DNA from: Bacteroidia bacterium
GTDB lineage: Bacteria > Bacteroidota > Bacteroidia > Bacteroidales > Azobacteroidaceae
Assembly: GCA_025996695.1 (NCBI GenBank)
Contig: BNTP01000133.1
Coordinates: 1 to 6,139, forward strand
Direction of reading: 5' to 3'
DNA length: 6,139 nucleotides
Part shown: piece by piece, positions 1 through 5,719 of the stretch
How positions within the stretch are numbered: the stretch's first letter is position 1
Layout of the letters: each line of letters starts with the position of its first letter
The notes under the pieces: generated by a model
Told to the model about the DNA's origin: nothing
What the model saw: only the letters and a program-made list of their open reading frames with translations
Databases searched by the model: none
Made by a program: the position numbers and the translations under genes

Positions 1-325
1 AAATACAGATTCTATAATATCGGAAGAGTTATTGTGAACCTCTTTATCTGATTTAAGCATAGATGCTTCTATATGTAAGAAATTGAGTATGTCACATCCC
101 AGTTGAATCATTCGAGAGTTGCCGGTAAACAGTTTTTTTCTGACAGGAGAGCGTATGATATACATCTAACATTTTGCAAGACCGCTGTTTGACATACGCC
201 TTGAAATCATCCGCTTCCTTATAGGTTCTTTCCAAATACATGCCAAGGGAATGGCTGATGTCACGATGATGATCAATGCCCGACAGCCGTATAGTATGCA
301 AAAGTACTAATAGACAAGCAAGCAA
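1..325 (-). pseudogene. Unrecognised, probably frame-disrupted gene running off the left edge
   Basis: I do not recognise this gene. On the minus strand a frame is open from a TTG at 325 to a stop at 92-94. It begins with a hydrophobic, signal-peptide-like stretch (LLACLLVLL-type), then a hydrophilic, probably helical part (YLERTYKEADDFKAYVKQR). The open stretch reaches back to a TAA just upstream without an ATG. A second minus-strand frame, offset by one base, is open from an ATG at 165 to the window edge (55 codons, containing LFTGNSRMIQLGCDILNFL). The two overlap at a run of seven T (plus strand, 133-139). One extra base in that run would explain why neither frame is complete, so a single frameshifted secreted protein is the simplest reading. 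Two unrelated short frames, or a sequencing error in the homopolymer, remain possible. Base composition and length give only weak support. Confidence 0.3.
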
Positions 326-337
326 ACAAGTATTCAG

Positions 338-366
338 GAGTACTTTTTAGTTCAAAAACAGTACTC
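338..366. repeat. Inverted repeat with AGTACT arms
   Basis: GAGTACT (338-344) and AGTACTC (360-366) form a perfect 7-bp stem. After a one-base bulge it continues as TTTT (345-348) with AAAA (355-358). It lies just upstream of the minus-strand frame and well upstream of mlaE. It could be an operator or a weak bidirectional terminator; the sequence does not decide between them. Confidence 0.4.
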
Positions 367-542
367 TGTGCCAGTCAAGTCTATGCTTCCGCAAGCGGCG
401 ATGATTATTTTTTGATACTATTTACTGAACACCCTAGCTGCTGGACGACATTATGATAATGCCGTTCTTGCAGGACTGAACCAAAAAATACGCTTCGAAA
501 AAGATTTATCCCATTTTTGACTATTTATTCAAAGAAAAGCAT
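367..542. other. Gene-poor stretch between the left frame and the mlaE promoter
   Basis: No complete gene is visible. Plus-strand frames are short: one is open from about 293 to about 455 (containing QVYASASGDDYFLILF), and another, in a different frame, ends at the stop 518-520 (containing HYDNAVLAGLNQKIRFEKDLSHF). Both look somewhat protein-like. They could be the decayed 3' end of a gene upstream of mlaE, but I cannot assign them to a family, and chance is a fair explanation. Confidence 0.25.
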
Positions 543-550
543 TACATTTG
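543..550 (+). promoter_or_regulatory. Candidate Bacteroidota promoter -7 box for mlaEF
   Basis: TACATTTG matches the Bacteroidota -7 consensus TAnnTTTG. A TTTG at 516-519 could be the -33 element, though the 23-base gap is slightly long. Transcription would begin near 557. That places the alternative TTG start at 517 outside the transcript and supports the ATG at 571 for mlaE. Confidence 0.45.
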
Positions 551-570
551 TGGCCTATTTGAAAGTTTAT

Positions 571-1317
571 ATGTTGATTATTAAATGGTTGATGCAATTC
601 GGAAGATATGTGCTGTTGATGCAACGGGTTTTTACCGTGCCTCAACGGTGGAGCGTATTTTTTAAGCAAGTCATTCAAGAAGTTTATAAGTTAGGTGTTG
701 ATTCGGTTGGCATCGTCATTTTCATCTCCGTTTTTATTGGGGCGGTCGTCACGATGCAGGTGTCAATTAACATCAAATCGCCTCTAATTCCCGATTTCAC
801 TGTTGGTTTTATCACGCGGGCAGTCATTTTGCTGGAATTTTCGTCGAGTATCATGTGTTTGATTTTGTCGGGAAAAGTAGGCTCAAACATCGCTTCGGAA
901 TTGGGCACGATGCGCGTAACCGAACAGATTGACGCGTTAGAAATTATGGGTGTCAATTCGGCTAACCATCTGATTCTTCCGAAAATAGCCGGATTTGTTC
1001 TTTTTGTGCCGGTGCTAGTCTTTTTCAGCATGTTTTTTGGCTTACTTGGGGGCTATTTCATTGGTTGGTTCACCAGCATTATTTCCTCTGAAACATACGA
1101 ATATGGGCTTCGCTATTGGTTTGTAACAAGATACATCGGTCATTCGGTTTTGAAATCCATGGTTTTTGCTTTCATCATCGCCTCTACATCGTCCTTTTTT
1201 GGCTACAATGTACGTGGAGGTGCGCTGCAAGTGGGCAAAGCGAGCACTAAATCGGTTGTGAATAGCAGTGTGCTCATTTTGGCAACCGACGTATTAATCA
1301 CTTTATTATTGGTATAA
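571..1317 (+). CDS. mlaE: MlaE-family ABC transporter permease (MCE-type lipid transport)
   Basis: Inner-membrane permease subunit of an MCE/Mla transporter, which moves phospholipids between the inner membrane and the outer envelope; in the known complex a MlaE dimer sits on two MlaF ATPases and carries the MCE protein MlaD. The product is 248 residues, near the family length. The family signature is clear at residues 101-127: GKVGSNIASELGTMR followed by VTEQIDALEIMG, including the EQIDAL coupling segment. Hydrophobic segments lie at about 44-63, 82-100, 138-170, 194-212 and 231-248. The C-terminal GGALQVGKASTKSVVNSS is also family-typical. I chose ATG 571 over an in-frame TTG at 517 because it gives the usual N-terminus (QFGRYVLLMQRVF) and lies just after a good -7 box. 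The stop codon is directly followed by the mlaF ATG, so the two are surely co-transcribed. The family is certain; the transport direction is not. Confidence 0.93.
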   Translation: MLIIKWLMQFGRYVLLMQRVFTVPQRWSVFFKQVIQEVYKLGVDSVGIVIFISVFIGAVVTMQVSINIKSPLIPDFTVGFITRAVILLEFSSSIMCLILSGKVGSNIASELGTMRVTEQIDALEIMGVNSANHLILPKIAGFVLFVPVLVFFSMFFGLLGGYFIGWFTSIISSETYEYGLRYWFVTRYIGHSVLKSMVFAFIIASTSSFFGYNVRGGALQVGKASTKSVVNSSVLILATDVLITLLLV

Positions 1318-2073
1318 ATGATTGAAACAAAGCATCTTATAAAATCATTTGATGGCAAAAAAATCATCAAGGATATTTCTGCCACCTTTGAACAAGGAAA
1401 AACTAACCTCGTTATCGGGCGTAGTGGCTCCGGAAAAACGGTTTTTATGAAATTGTTGATTGGCCTGCTGACTCCTGATTCCGGCGAAATTCTTTACGAC
1501 GGACGCAACTTGCCGGCCATGAATAAAAACGAATTGAACGCTCTGCGGCAGAAAACAGGGATGTTGTTTCAAGGTTCAGCCCTTTTTGACTCGATGACCG
1601 TGATGGAAAATGTGATGTTTCCGCTCACCATGTTCACACGAGAAACACGCCAAAAGCAAGAGAAACGCGCCAAATTTTGTCTCGAACGCGTACAAATGAA
1701 AGAGGCCGCCGACCTCTACCCCGGCGAAATAAGCGGGGGCATGATGAAACGCACCGCCATTGCACGAGCCATTGCCCTGAATCCTCAATACCTGTTTTGC
1801 GACGAGCCTAACTCCGGCTTAGACCCTAAAACGTCGCTGCTGATTGACGAATTGATTCACGACATCACGCAGGAATACAGCATGACAACGGTTATCAACA
1901 CGCACGATATGAATTCGGTCATGAACATCGGCGACAAAATCATGTTCATCTATGAGGGCAAAAAAGAGTGGGAAGGCACCAAAGATGAAGTTATGAACTC
2001 CGCGAACAAAAAACTCAACGATTTTTTGGGCGCGTCCGACTTATTCCGCAAGGTTCGAGAGTTGGAACAATGA
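1318..2073 (+). CDS. mlaF: MlaF-family ABC transporter ATP-binding protein
   Basis: Cytoplasmic ATPase that drives the MlaE permease. The 251-residue product has every core ABC motif in order: Walker A GRSGSGKT (34-41), Q-loop Gln85 (MLFQGSALFD), signature SGGMMKR (139-145), Walker B LFCDEP with Asp162 and catalytic Glu163, D-loop SGLDP (166-170) and H-loop His196 (NTHDM). The QGSALFDSMTV stretch after the Q-loop and the SGGMxKR form of the signature are typical of the MlaF/Ttg2A branch rather than of sugar or peptide importers. The ATG follows the mlaE TAA with no spacer, implying translational coupling. Downstream there is no MCE-domain mlaD before repeat copy A. In many Bacteroidota the MCE protein is, as far as I recall, encoded elsewhere, so its absence need not mean loss. 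Confidence 0.95.
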   Translation: MIETKHLIKSFDGKKIIKDISATFEQGKTNLVIGRSGSGKTVFMKLLIGLLTPDSGEILYDGRNLPAMNKNELNALRQKTGMLFQGSALFDSMTVMENVMFPLTMFTRETRQKQEKRAKFCLERVQMKEAADLYPGEISGGMMKRTAIARAIALNPQYLFCDEPNSGLDPKTSLLIDELIHDITQEYSMTTVINTHDMNSVMNIGDKIMFIYEGKKEWEGTKDEVMNSANKKLNDFLGASDLFRKVRELEQ

Positions 2074-2114
2074 TTCTTGCGGATCCGGAATCTACCAATT
2101 CATTGGGGGCACGA

Positions 2115-2172
2115 CAAAAATCCCTTTTTGTTACGACAAGGAATTGTATGAGAAGTGAAAATGATTTTCACT
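2115..2172 (+). terminator. Two small hairpins after mlaF, possible transcript end
   Basis: CAAAAA/TTTTTG (2115-2120 with 2125-2130, loop TCCC) and AGTGAAAA/TTTTCACT (2154-2161 with 2165-2172, loop TGA) are perfect inverted repeats of 6 and 8 bp. They lie 42-99 bases after the mlaF stop. The stems are A/T-rich and the second has no T-run after it, so neither is a classic intrinsic terminator. They may mark the 3' end of the mlaEF transcript. Confidence 0.3.
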
Positions 2173-2217
2173 GTCCCGCAGGACAAGGACTCTCCCCTGT
2201 GAAGAAGGGAAATTTGT

Positions 2218-2562
2218 CGGGGCAATCCGTTAGGATTGCATCGCTCGGTAGCATTGACCATGCCTCATGCAGCCCGCAAGGCAGGTATGCGGCCAATGGC
2301 GATTTGGGTTGCATACCTACATGCGGCGAGGTGGGGAGGTACTGATTTTCTACCGAGCGATGCATGCCTACCATGCAGAGATGTGATATTCGTGCGGGAA
2401 AGGCGTATTGGCCAACGCGACCCCATAGAAAGGCGTGTCAGCAAGAGGTGTCTCCGCTCCGCAAAGCGGTCTAACGCCCGCTTTGCTTCGGTCGACAAGA
2501 CGACCCCCACGTGAGGGTCGTCTTGTCGACCGAAGGGGCGGAGCCCCGCAGCGGAGACACCC
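2218..2562 (+). repeat. Dispersed structured repeat, copy A
   Basis: This non-coding block recurs in the same orientation at 5066-5425. The left 39 bases (2223-2261) are identical to 5071-5109 and begin with the palindrome CAATCC-GTTA-GGATTG. A middle block (about 2380-2505, matching about 5179-5302) is roughly 90% identical by eye. The right block (about 2523-2562) again matches. Copy A differs by an extra stretch of about 50 bases near 2321-2372. That extra DNA supplies CTACCGAGCGATGCA (2350-2364), the exact reverse complement of 2237-2251. A further hairpin, GCAGGTATGC/GCATACCTAC (2281-2290 with 2311-2320, 9 of 10 paired), encloses a 20-base loop kept in copy B with one change. Short open frames cross the block in several directions, but none looks like a protein. 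No transposase is present, so it may be a non-autonomous mobile element or a structured RNA. Confidence 0.8.
2447..2562 (+). other. Cloverleaf-like fold inside repeat copy A
   Basis: The outer stem GGTGTCTCCGCT/AGCGGAGACACC (2447-2458 with 2551-2562 shifted by one, that is 2550-2561 to 2562) has 12 perfect pairs closing on three inner arms. Arm 1 is GCAAAGCGG/CCGCTTTGC (2461-2469 with 2478-2486). Arm 2 is a perfect 20-bp stem (2487-2506 with 2515-2534, 8-base loop containing CACGTG). Arm 3 is GGGGC-GGA-GCCCC (2535-2547). The arms follow one another almost without unpaired bases, so most of this 116-base block can pair. It is shown as a fold only; whether it acts as RNA, single-stranded DNA or a cruciform is unknown. 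Confidence 0.7.
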
Positions 2563-2797
2563 CATGCTAACTCGCCGTCCTGCCTTCCAGGCAGATGTGG
2601 ACTTGCATCGCTTTTCCGCAAGTCGCAACCTCGCGACTACTATAACAGTTGATCTAGGGTACAAACTATTTTCATACAATCAAACATTTTCAATAATTTT
2701 AACATTAAACGGGGGCAGATTATACATTGCGGGACATTTTCTGATAACAAATCCAAAATAACTCGAAATTAATTTTTTTATTTTTAATTTTTTTTCG
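2563..2797. other. Non-coding stretch with small hairpins before the AKR promoter
   Basis: No credible gene. Three short inverted repeats lie near its left end: CTGCC/GGCAG (2580-2584 with 2590-2594), ACTTGC/GCAAGT (2601-2606 with 2618-2623) and AGTCGC/GCGACT (2621-2626 with 2633-2638); the last two overlap and would compete. They continue the structured character of copy A but are not found in copy B. From about 2640 the sequence becomes A/T-rich and I see no further structure. Confidence 0.5.
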
Positions 2798-2805
2798 TAC
2801 CTTTG
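2798..2805 (+). promoter_or_regulatory. Bacteroidota promoter -7 box for the aldo/keto reductase
   Basis: TACCTTTG matches TAnnTTTG. The expected -33 region (about 2771-2779) is a T-run rather than a clear TTTG. Transcription would start near 2812, leaving a leader of about 40 bases rich in A. The leader contains a five-codon frame (2824-2838) that copies the first codons of the gene below. Confidence 0.6.
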
Positions 2806-2850
2806 TCGCGCGGTAATAATTGAATGAAAAACATTTAAAAATAATTTATC

Positions 2851-4032
2851 ATGAAAAACATTAATCGACGTAAATTTTTGAGCCTTTCCGCGTTAGCAAG
2901 TGCCGGCGCGATGGTTGTTCCTCAAATGGCTTTTTCGGCTGTAAACGAAAGTCGCACACAGGAAAGGTCTAAAACGATTCCGACCCGTGTTTTGGGTAAG
3001 ACAGGGCTTGAAATTCCTATTTTGAGTATGGGTGTGATGCGTGCAGATAATCCTGCGGTGGTGCGTGCGGCTCTCAACGCGGGATTGACCCATTTTGATA
3101 CCGCGCATGGCTATCAGAACGGGAAAAATGAGGAAATGCTCGGCGCATTCTTTAAGGGGAAAGACCGCAGCACGTTTACCATTGCCACCAAAGGGAAAGC
3201 AAATCTCAAATCGGACAATTTTGAAGCAGAATACGAGGAATTGCTCAACACCAGCCTTCGCCGTTTGCAAATGGATTATGTAGATGTTTTTTACACCCAT
3301 GCATTGGATAGTGTTGAAAGCGTTAGCAACCCACGTATGCTTGCTATGTTAAAGAAATTTAAGGCAGAAGGCAAAATTCGACACATTGGCTTATCTACGC
3401 ACGCCAATAAGCCGGAACAAATTGATGCGGCTATCAAGACGGGCCTTTATGAAGTGATATTGATAAGCTACAACTTCAAATTGGATATTTTGCCCGAATT
3501 GGATGCCGCCATTCAGCGCGGTGCGGATGCCGGAATTGGGTTTGTTGCGATGAAAACGATGGTTGGAGGCGTAGAAGATGCCACCGGAGGTAAAAAAGTG
3601 GACGGTGCGGCTTGTTTGCGCTGGGTGTGGCAAAATCCGAATATCACTACGGCGATTCCGGGATTTACAAGTTTCGATTTGTTGGATAATTGTTTGGCAG
3701 CCGCTCATTCACCGGAATTGCAACCGTCTGATACTCAATATCTTGCAGGTTTGCAACAGAATGAAATGCTGTATTGTCAAAATTGCGAAAAGTGTGTGAA
3801 TCAGTGCACCAAGCATTTGCCTATCCCGGGCATTATGCGTGCGTATATGTACAACTACGGCTACAACTATCCGTCGCTGTCGAAAGCAACGTTAGTCGAA
3901 TTGTCGCTGACCGGCAACGAATGTTCAGGATGCGATGAGTGTAAAGTCAATTGCCCGTCCGGCTTCAAGATTGCCGATAAAATCGCGGCCATCACGCCGA
4001 TAGTCAATGTATGTGATGATTTTTTAGCATAA
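2851..4032 (+). CDS. Tat-exported aldo/keto reductase with C-terminal two-cluster [4Fe-4S] domain
   Basis: Predicted NAD(P)H- or ferredoxin-linked oxidoreductase of the aldo/keto reductase superfamily; the substrate is unknown. The 393-residue product starts with a twin-arginine signal (NRRKFL, residues 5-10, then a hydrophobic stretch, with cleavage likely around 27-30). The TIM-barrel AKR domain spans about 44-300. The catalytic tetrad is intact: Asp83 and Tyr88 (HFDTAHGY), Lys114 (ATKGK) and His150 (FYTH). A late IPGFTS segment (269-274) fits the cofactor-binding end. The tail carries two ferredoxin-type motifs, Cys309/312/315/319 and Cys358/361/364/368, each CxxCxxCxxxC, enough for two [4Fe-4S] clusters. 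This layout is known in bacterial AKRs annotated as having a 4Fe-4S domain. The ATG 2851 start is fixed by the Tat signal. It has its own promoter and lies 168 bases before the DUF6599-like gene on the same strand. The family call is firm; the reaction is not known. Confidence 0.93.
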   Translation: MKNINRRKFLSLSALASAGAMVVPQMAFSAVNESRTQERSKTIPTRVLGKTGLEIPILSMGVMRADNPAVVRAALNAGLTHFDTAHGYQNGKNEEMLGAFFKGKDRSTFTIATKGKANLKSDNFEAEYEELLNTSLRRLQMDYVDVFYTHALDSVESVSNPRMLAMLKKFKAEGKIRHIGLSTHANKPEQIDAAIKTGLYEVILISYNFKLDILPELDAAIQRGADAGIGFVAMKTMVGGVEDATGGKKVDGAACLRWVWQNPNITTAIPGFTSFDLLDNCLAAAHSPELQPSDTQYLAGLQQNEMLYCQNCEKCVNQCTKHLPIPGIMRAYMYNYGYNYPSLSKATLVELSLTGNECSGCDECKVNCPSGFKIADKIAAITPIVNVCDDFLA

Positions 4033-4036
4033 AAAG

Positions 4037-4176
4037 TAGCCCGTAGGGCTTTCATATCAATAGAAAAAATATCCCGCCCCCCTAATGCCCGTAGGGCATT
4101 CATGGTGAAAACCCTACGGGCTATGGGGTTTGATTGGAATGTTCATTTTTTATTGATATTAATGCCCTAACGGGCA
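4037..4176. repeat. Palindrome-rich spacer element built on GCCC...GGGC units
   Basis: Four short palindromes share one core: GCCC-GTA-GGGC (4039-4049), AATGCCC-GTA-GGGCATT (4084-4100), CCC-TAC-GGG (4112-4120) and TGCCC-TAAC-GGGCA (4163-4176). Longer inverted repeats link the ends. TAGCCCGTAGGG (4037-4048) is the exact reverse complement of 4112-4123. ATATCAATAGAAAAAAT (about 4054-4070) pairs with ATTTTTTATTGATAT (about 4145-4159) apart from one extra base. The element fills nearly the whole gap between the AKR stop and the DUF6599-like start, so it may terminate, attenuate or stabilise the transcript. Alternatively it is a small palindromic repeat of a dispersed family. No gene lies in it. 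Confidence 0.75.
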
Positions 4177-4200
4177 AAAGAATTGAAAAATTATATAAAC

Positions 4201-5061
4201 ATGAAAAAATTAAGTTGCATATTTTTAAGTCTGTTCTGCATCGCGGGACAGATTTTTGCGCAGACGCCCCAAGAATTACACGACAATTTGCCTGTGGTTG
4301 ACGGATGGACTGTTTCGCCTGAAACAGAAGTGTTTAATCGCGACAATTTGTATGAACGCATCAATGGCGCCGCGCCGTTGTTTTTGGAAAATAATTTTCA
4401 AGAAATGACAAGTTTGACATACACGCACGGCGACGATTACATCACGATTCAGGCCTATCGTCATGCTACGCCCGAAGATGCGTTTGGCATGTACGCGTCC
4501 GAACGTTCGTCGGACATGACTTTTTATTCTGAAATTGGCGGCGAAGCACAAGGCGACGAGTACGGGTTGTTCTTCTTTTCGGGCTGCATCTATGCTAAAA
4601 TGTCGGCCAATGGCGAATTGGAAGATTACGCCCCCATTCTCAAGGCAATAGCCAAGGGGATGGCAGAAAAAGTGGATGCCAATGCCGGTTATCCAACCAT
4701 TTTCAATGCGTTTCCGAAAGAGGGATTGATACCGCACACACAAGCCTACATCACGCAAAATTACATCGGGCACGAGTTTCTAAAGCCGGTTTACACAGCC
4801 GATTACATTTGGAAGGAGTCGCAGTTGCAGGTCTTTGTCATTGATGGAAAAACGCCGCACGGTGTGCAGAAAATCCTGAACGAATATTTCAATTTCACCA
4901 AGCAACCGCAGGATTTCGCGGAAGGCAATTTGCTTGTCAAAGACAAATATAACGGCAATATTCCAATTGTTTGGAAAGAGCAATACCTCATCGGGGCGTT
5001 TCACGATAGCGGGGACGATTTTCCGGAAGCGATTTATGCGTTTTTGAATCAATTGGATTGA
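4201..5061 (+). CDS. Secreted DUF6599-like protein of unknown function
   Basis: The 286-residue product begins with a Sec signal peptide (MKKLSCIFLSLFCIAGQIFA, cleavage near residues 20-21 before QTP), so it should be periplasmic; there is no lipobox cysteine at the cleavage site. The mature part resembles the DUF6599 family as I recall it: GW at 35-36, NLYERINGAAPLFL at 49-62, an alternating strand region ending in YITIQAYRHA, then PEDAFGMYASER at 91-102 and EIGGEA at 111-116. The second half (about 160-286) looks like a second lobe of similar type. No catalytic residues can be named. I preferred ATG 4201 to an in-frame TTG at 4183 because it gives a normal signal peptide. It has no clear promoter of its own and may be read through from the AKR gene. 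The structured repeat copy B starts about five bases after the stop. The DUF assignment is from memory of motifs. Confidence 0.8.
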   Translation: MKKLSCIFLSLFCIAGQIFAQTPQELHDNLPVVDGWTVSPETEVFNRDNLYERINGAAPLFLENNFQEMTSLTYTHGDDYITIQAYRHATPEDAFGMYASERSSDMTFYSEIGGEAQGDEYGLFFFSGCIYAKMSANGELEDYAPILKAIAKGMAEKVDANAGYPTIFNAFPKEGLIPHTQAYITQNYIGHEFLKPVYTADYIWKESQLQVFVIDGKTPHGVQKILNEYFNFTKQPQDFAEGNLLVKDKYNGNIPIVWKEQYLIGAFHDSGDDFPEAIYAFLNQLD

Positions 5062-5065
5062 GTGC

Positions 5066-5425
5066 CGGGACAATCCGTTAGGATTGCATCGCTCGGTAGC
5101 ATTGACCATACTCATGCACGACGCATGCTGTAGGTATGCGGCCATTGGCGATTTGGGTTGCATAGCTACGGCATGCGGATATGTGATATTCATGCGGGAA
5201 AGGCGTGTTGGCCAACGCGGCCCCATAGAAAGGCTTGTTGGCGTGGGGTGTCTCCGCTCCGCAAAGCGGTCTAACGCCTGCTTTGCTTCGGTCGACATGA
5301 CGATGCCGTCGTGGGGGGTAGGGGGAAAGGCAGCGGCGGCGGAGCCGCCGCTGCCTTTCCCCTCTCTTAAAAAAAGCGCCGCCGTCCTGTCGACCGCAGG
5401 GGCGGAGCCCCGCAGTGGAGACATC
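5066..5425 (+). repeat. Dispersed structured repeat, copy B
   Basis: Second copy of the block at 2218-2562, same orientation. Shared parts are 5066-5109, about 5179-5302 and about 5388-5425. The outer stem (5247-5258 with 5414-5425) keeps all 12 pairs, two as G-T. Arm 1 (5261-5269 with 5278-5286) keeps nine, one as G-T. Arm 3 GGGGC-GGA-GCCCC (5399-5411) is unchanged. The base of arm 2 survives as GGTCGACATGACG/CGTCCTGTCGACC (5290-5302 with 5383-5395, 12 of 13), but its tip is replaced by a different insert. Upstream, an 18-base inverted repeat (5122-5139 with 5160-5177; 16 matches plus one G-T) takes the place of the shorter one in copy A. It lies directly after the DUF6599-like gene and contains no credible gene. 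Confidence 0.8.
5322..5362. repeat. Perfect 19-bp G+C-rich hairpin in the tip of arm 2, copy B
   Basis: The arm 5322-5340 (GGGGAAAGGCAGCGGCGGC) is exactly complementary to 5344-5362, with a three-base loop GGA. It is absent from copy A, where the same arm ends in an 8-base loop. After the right arm comes TCTCTT and a run of seven A, so it is not an intrinsic terminator for plus-strand transcription; read on the minus strand, the T-run comes before the hairpin rather than after it, so it is not one there either. Confidence 0.85.
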
Positions 5426-5467
5426 TCCTGCGAACAAGCCGCCCGAATGGGGTCGAACATATAAATG

Positions 5468-5563
5468 GCACACCTTCGGTGTGCGGGAGGGGAGGGGTGC
5501 ATTTTACCCCGCACTGCGCTTCGCTTGTACGGGGTTATCAATATTTTACGCCTTCCGGCGTAA
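5468..5563. repeat. Cluster of three short hairpins
   Basis: GCACACC-TTC-GGTGTGC (5468-5484) and TTACGCC-TTCC-GGCGTAA (5546-5563) are perfect 7-bp hairpins. ACCCCG/CGGGGT (5506-5511 with 5530-5535, 8 of 9 if extended) is a longer-looped third. They follow copy B directly. They look like small dispersed palindromes rather than terminators, since no T-run follows any of them. Confidence 0.6.
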
Positions 5564-5719
5564 CAGATGGAAACAAAATCACAGAATATAGCTGGATTTT
5601 GATGCGGGTGCCCTGTTGCGGCCTTATCCCGCAATCCCCTGAAAATATGCCTAACATAACAAGAGAGAGATTATCCCATTGCGAAATAACCCCTCTCATC
5701 ATTTATTGTCCGTTTTTTA
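5564..5719. other. Gene-free stretch before the susD fragment
   Basis: I see no gene, promoter or strong hairpin. It is the downstream region of the minus-strand susD-like gene, and no obvious terminator for that gene can be made out. Confidence 0.4.

Noticed and set aside
517..570. TTG at 517 as the mlaE start
   Set aside because: It lies upstream of the likely transcription start from the TACATTTG box and adds 18 residues not expected in the family.
2229..2477. GTTAGG near 2229 and TCTAAC near 2470 in copy A, suggesting an integron attC site
   Set aside because: The core boxes do not match the attC consensus fully, they are about 240 bases apart, and the fold has three inner arms rather than one imperfect stem; there is no integrase or cassette.
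2218..2562. CRISPR array
   Set aside because: The repeats are within one folded unit and of different sequences; there are no regularly spaced identical repeats with unique spacers and no cas genes.
2447..2562. tRNA gene because of the cloverleaf shape
   Set aside because: Arm lengths, lack of T-loop and D-loop consensus bases and no CCA-type acceptor end rule out a tRNA.
2070..2760. Several open frames of 68-118 codons on both strands
   Set aside because: They cross the repeat's palindromes, recur in mirrored form at copy B, lack starts with sensible context and resemble no protein family; they are products of the G+C-rich repeat.
5322..5362. Strong hairpin as a rho-independent terminator for the DUF6599-like gene
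   Set aside because: It lies about 260 bases after the stop and is followed by TCTCTT and then an A-run, not a T-run, on the plus strand.
4780..5634. A 284-codon minus-strand frame
   Set aside because: It runs antisense through the 3' part of the DUF6599-like gene and through copy B; its composition is rich in Arg/Pro/Ala as expected from the repeat, and no domain is visible.
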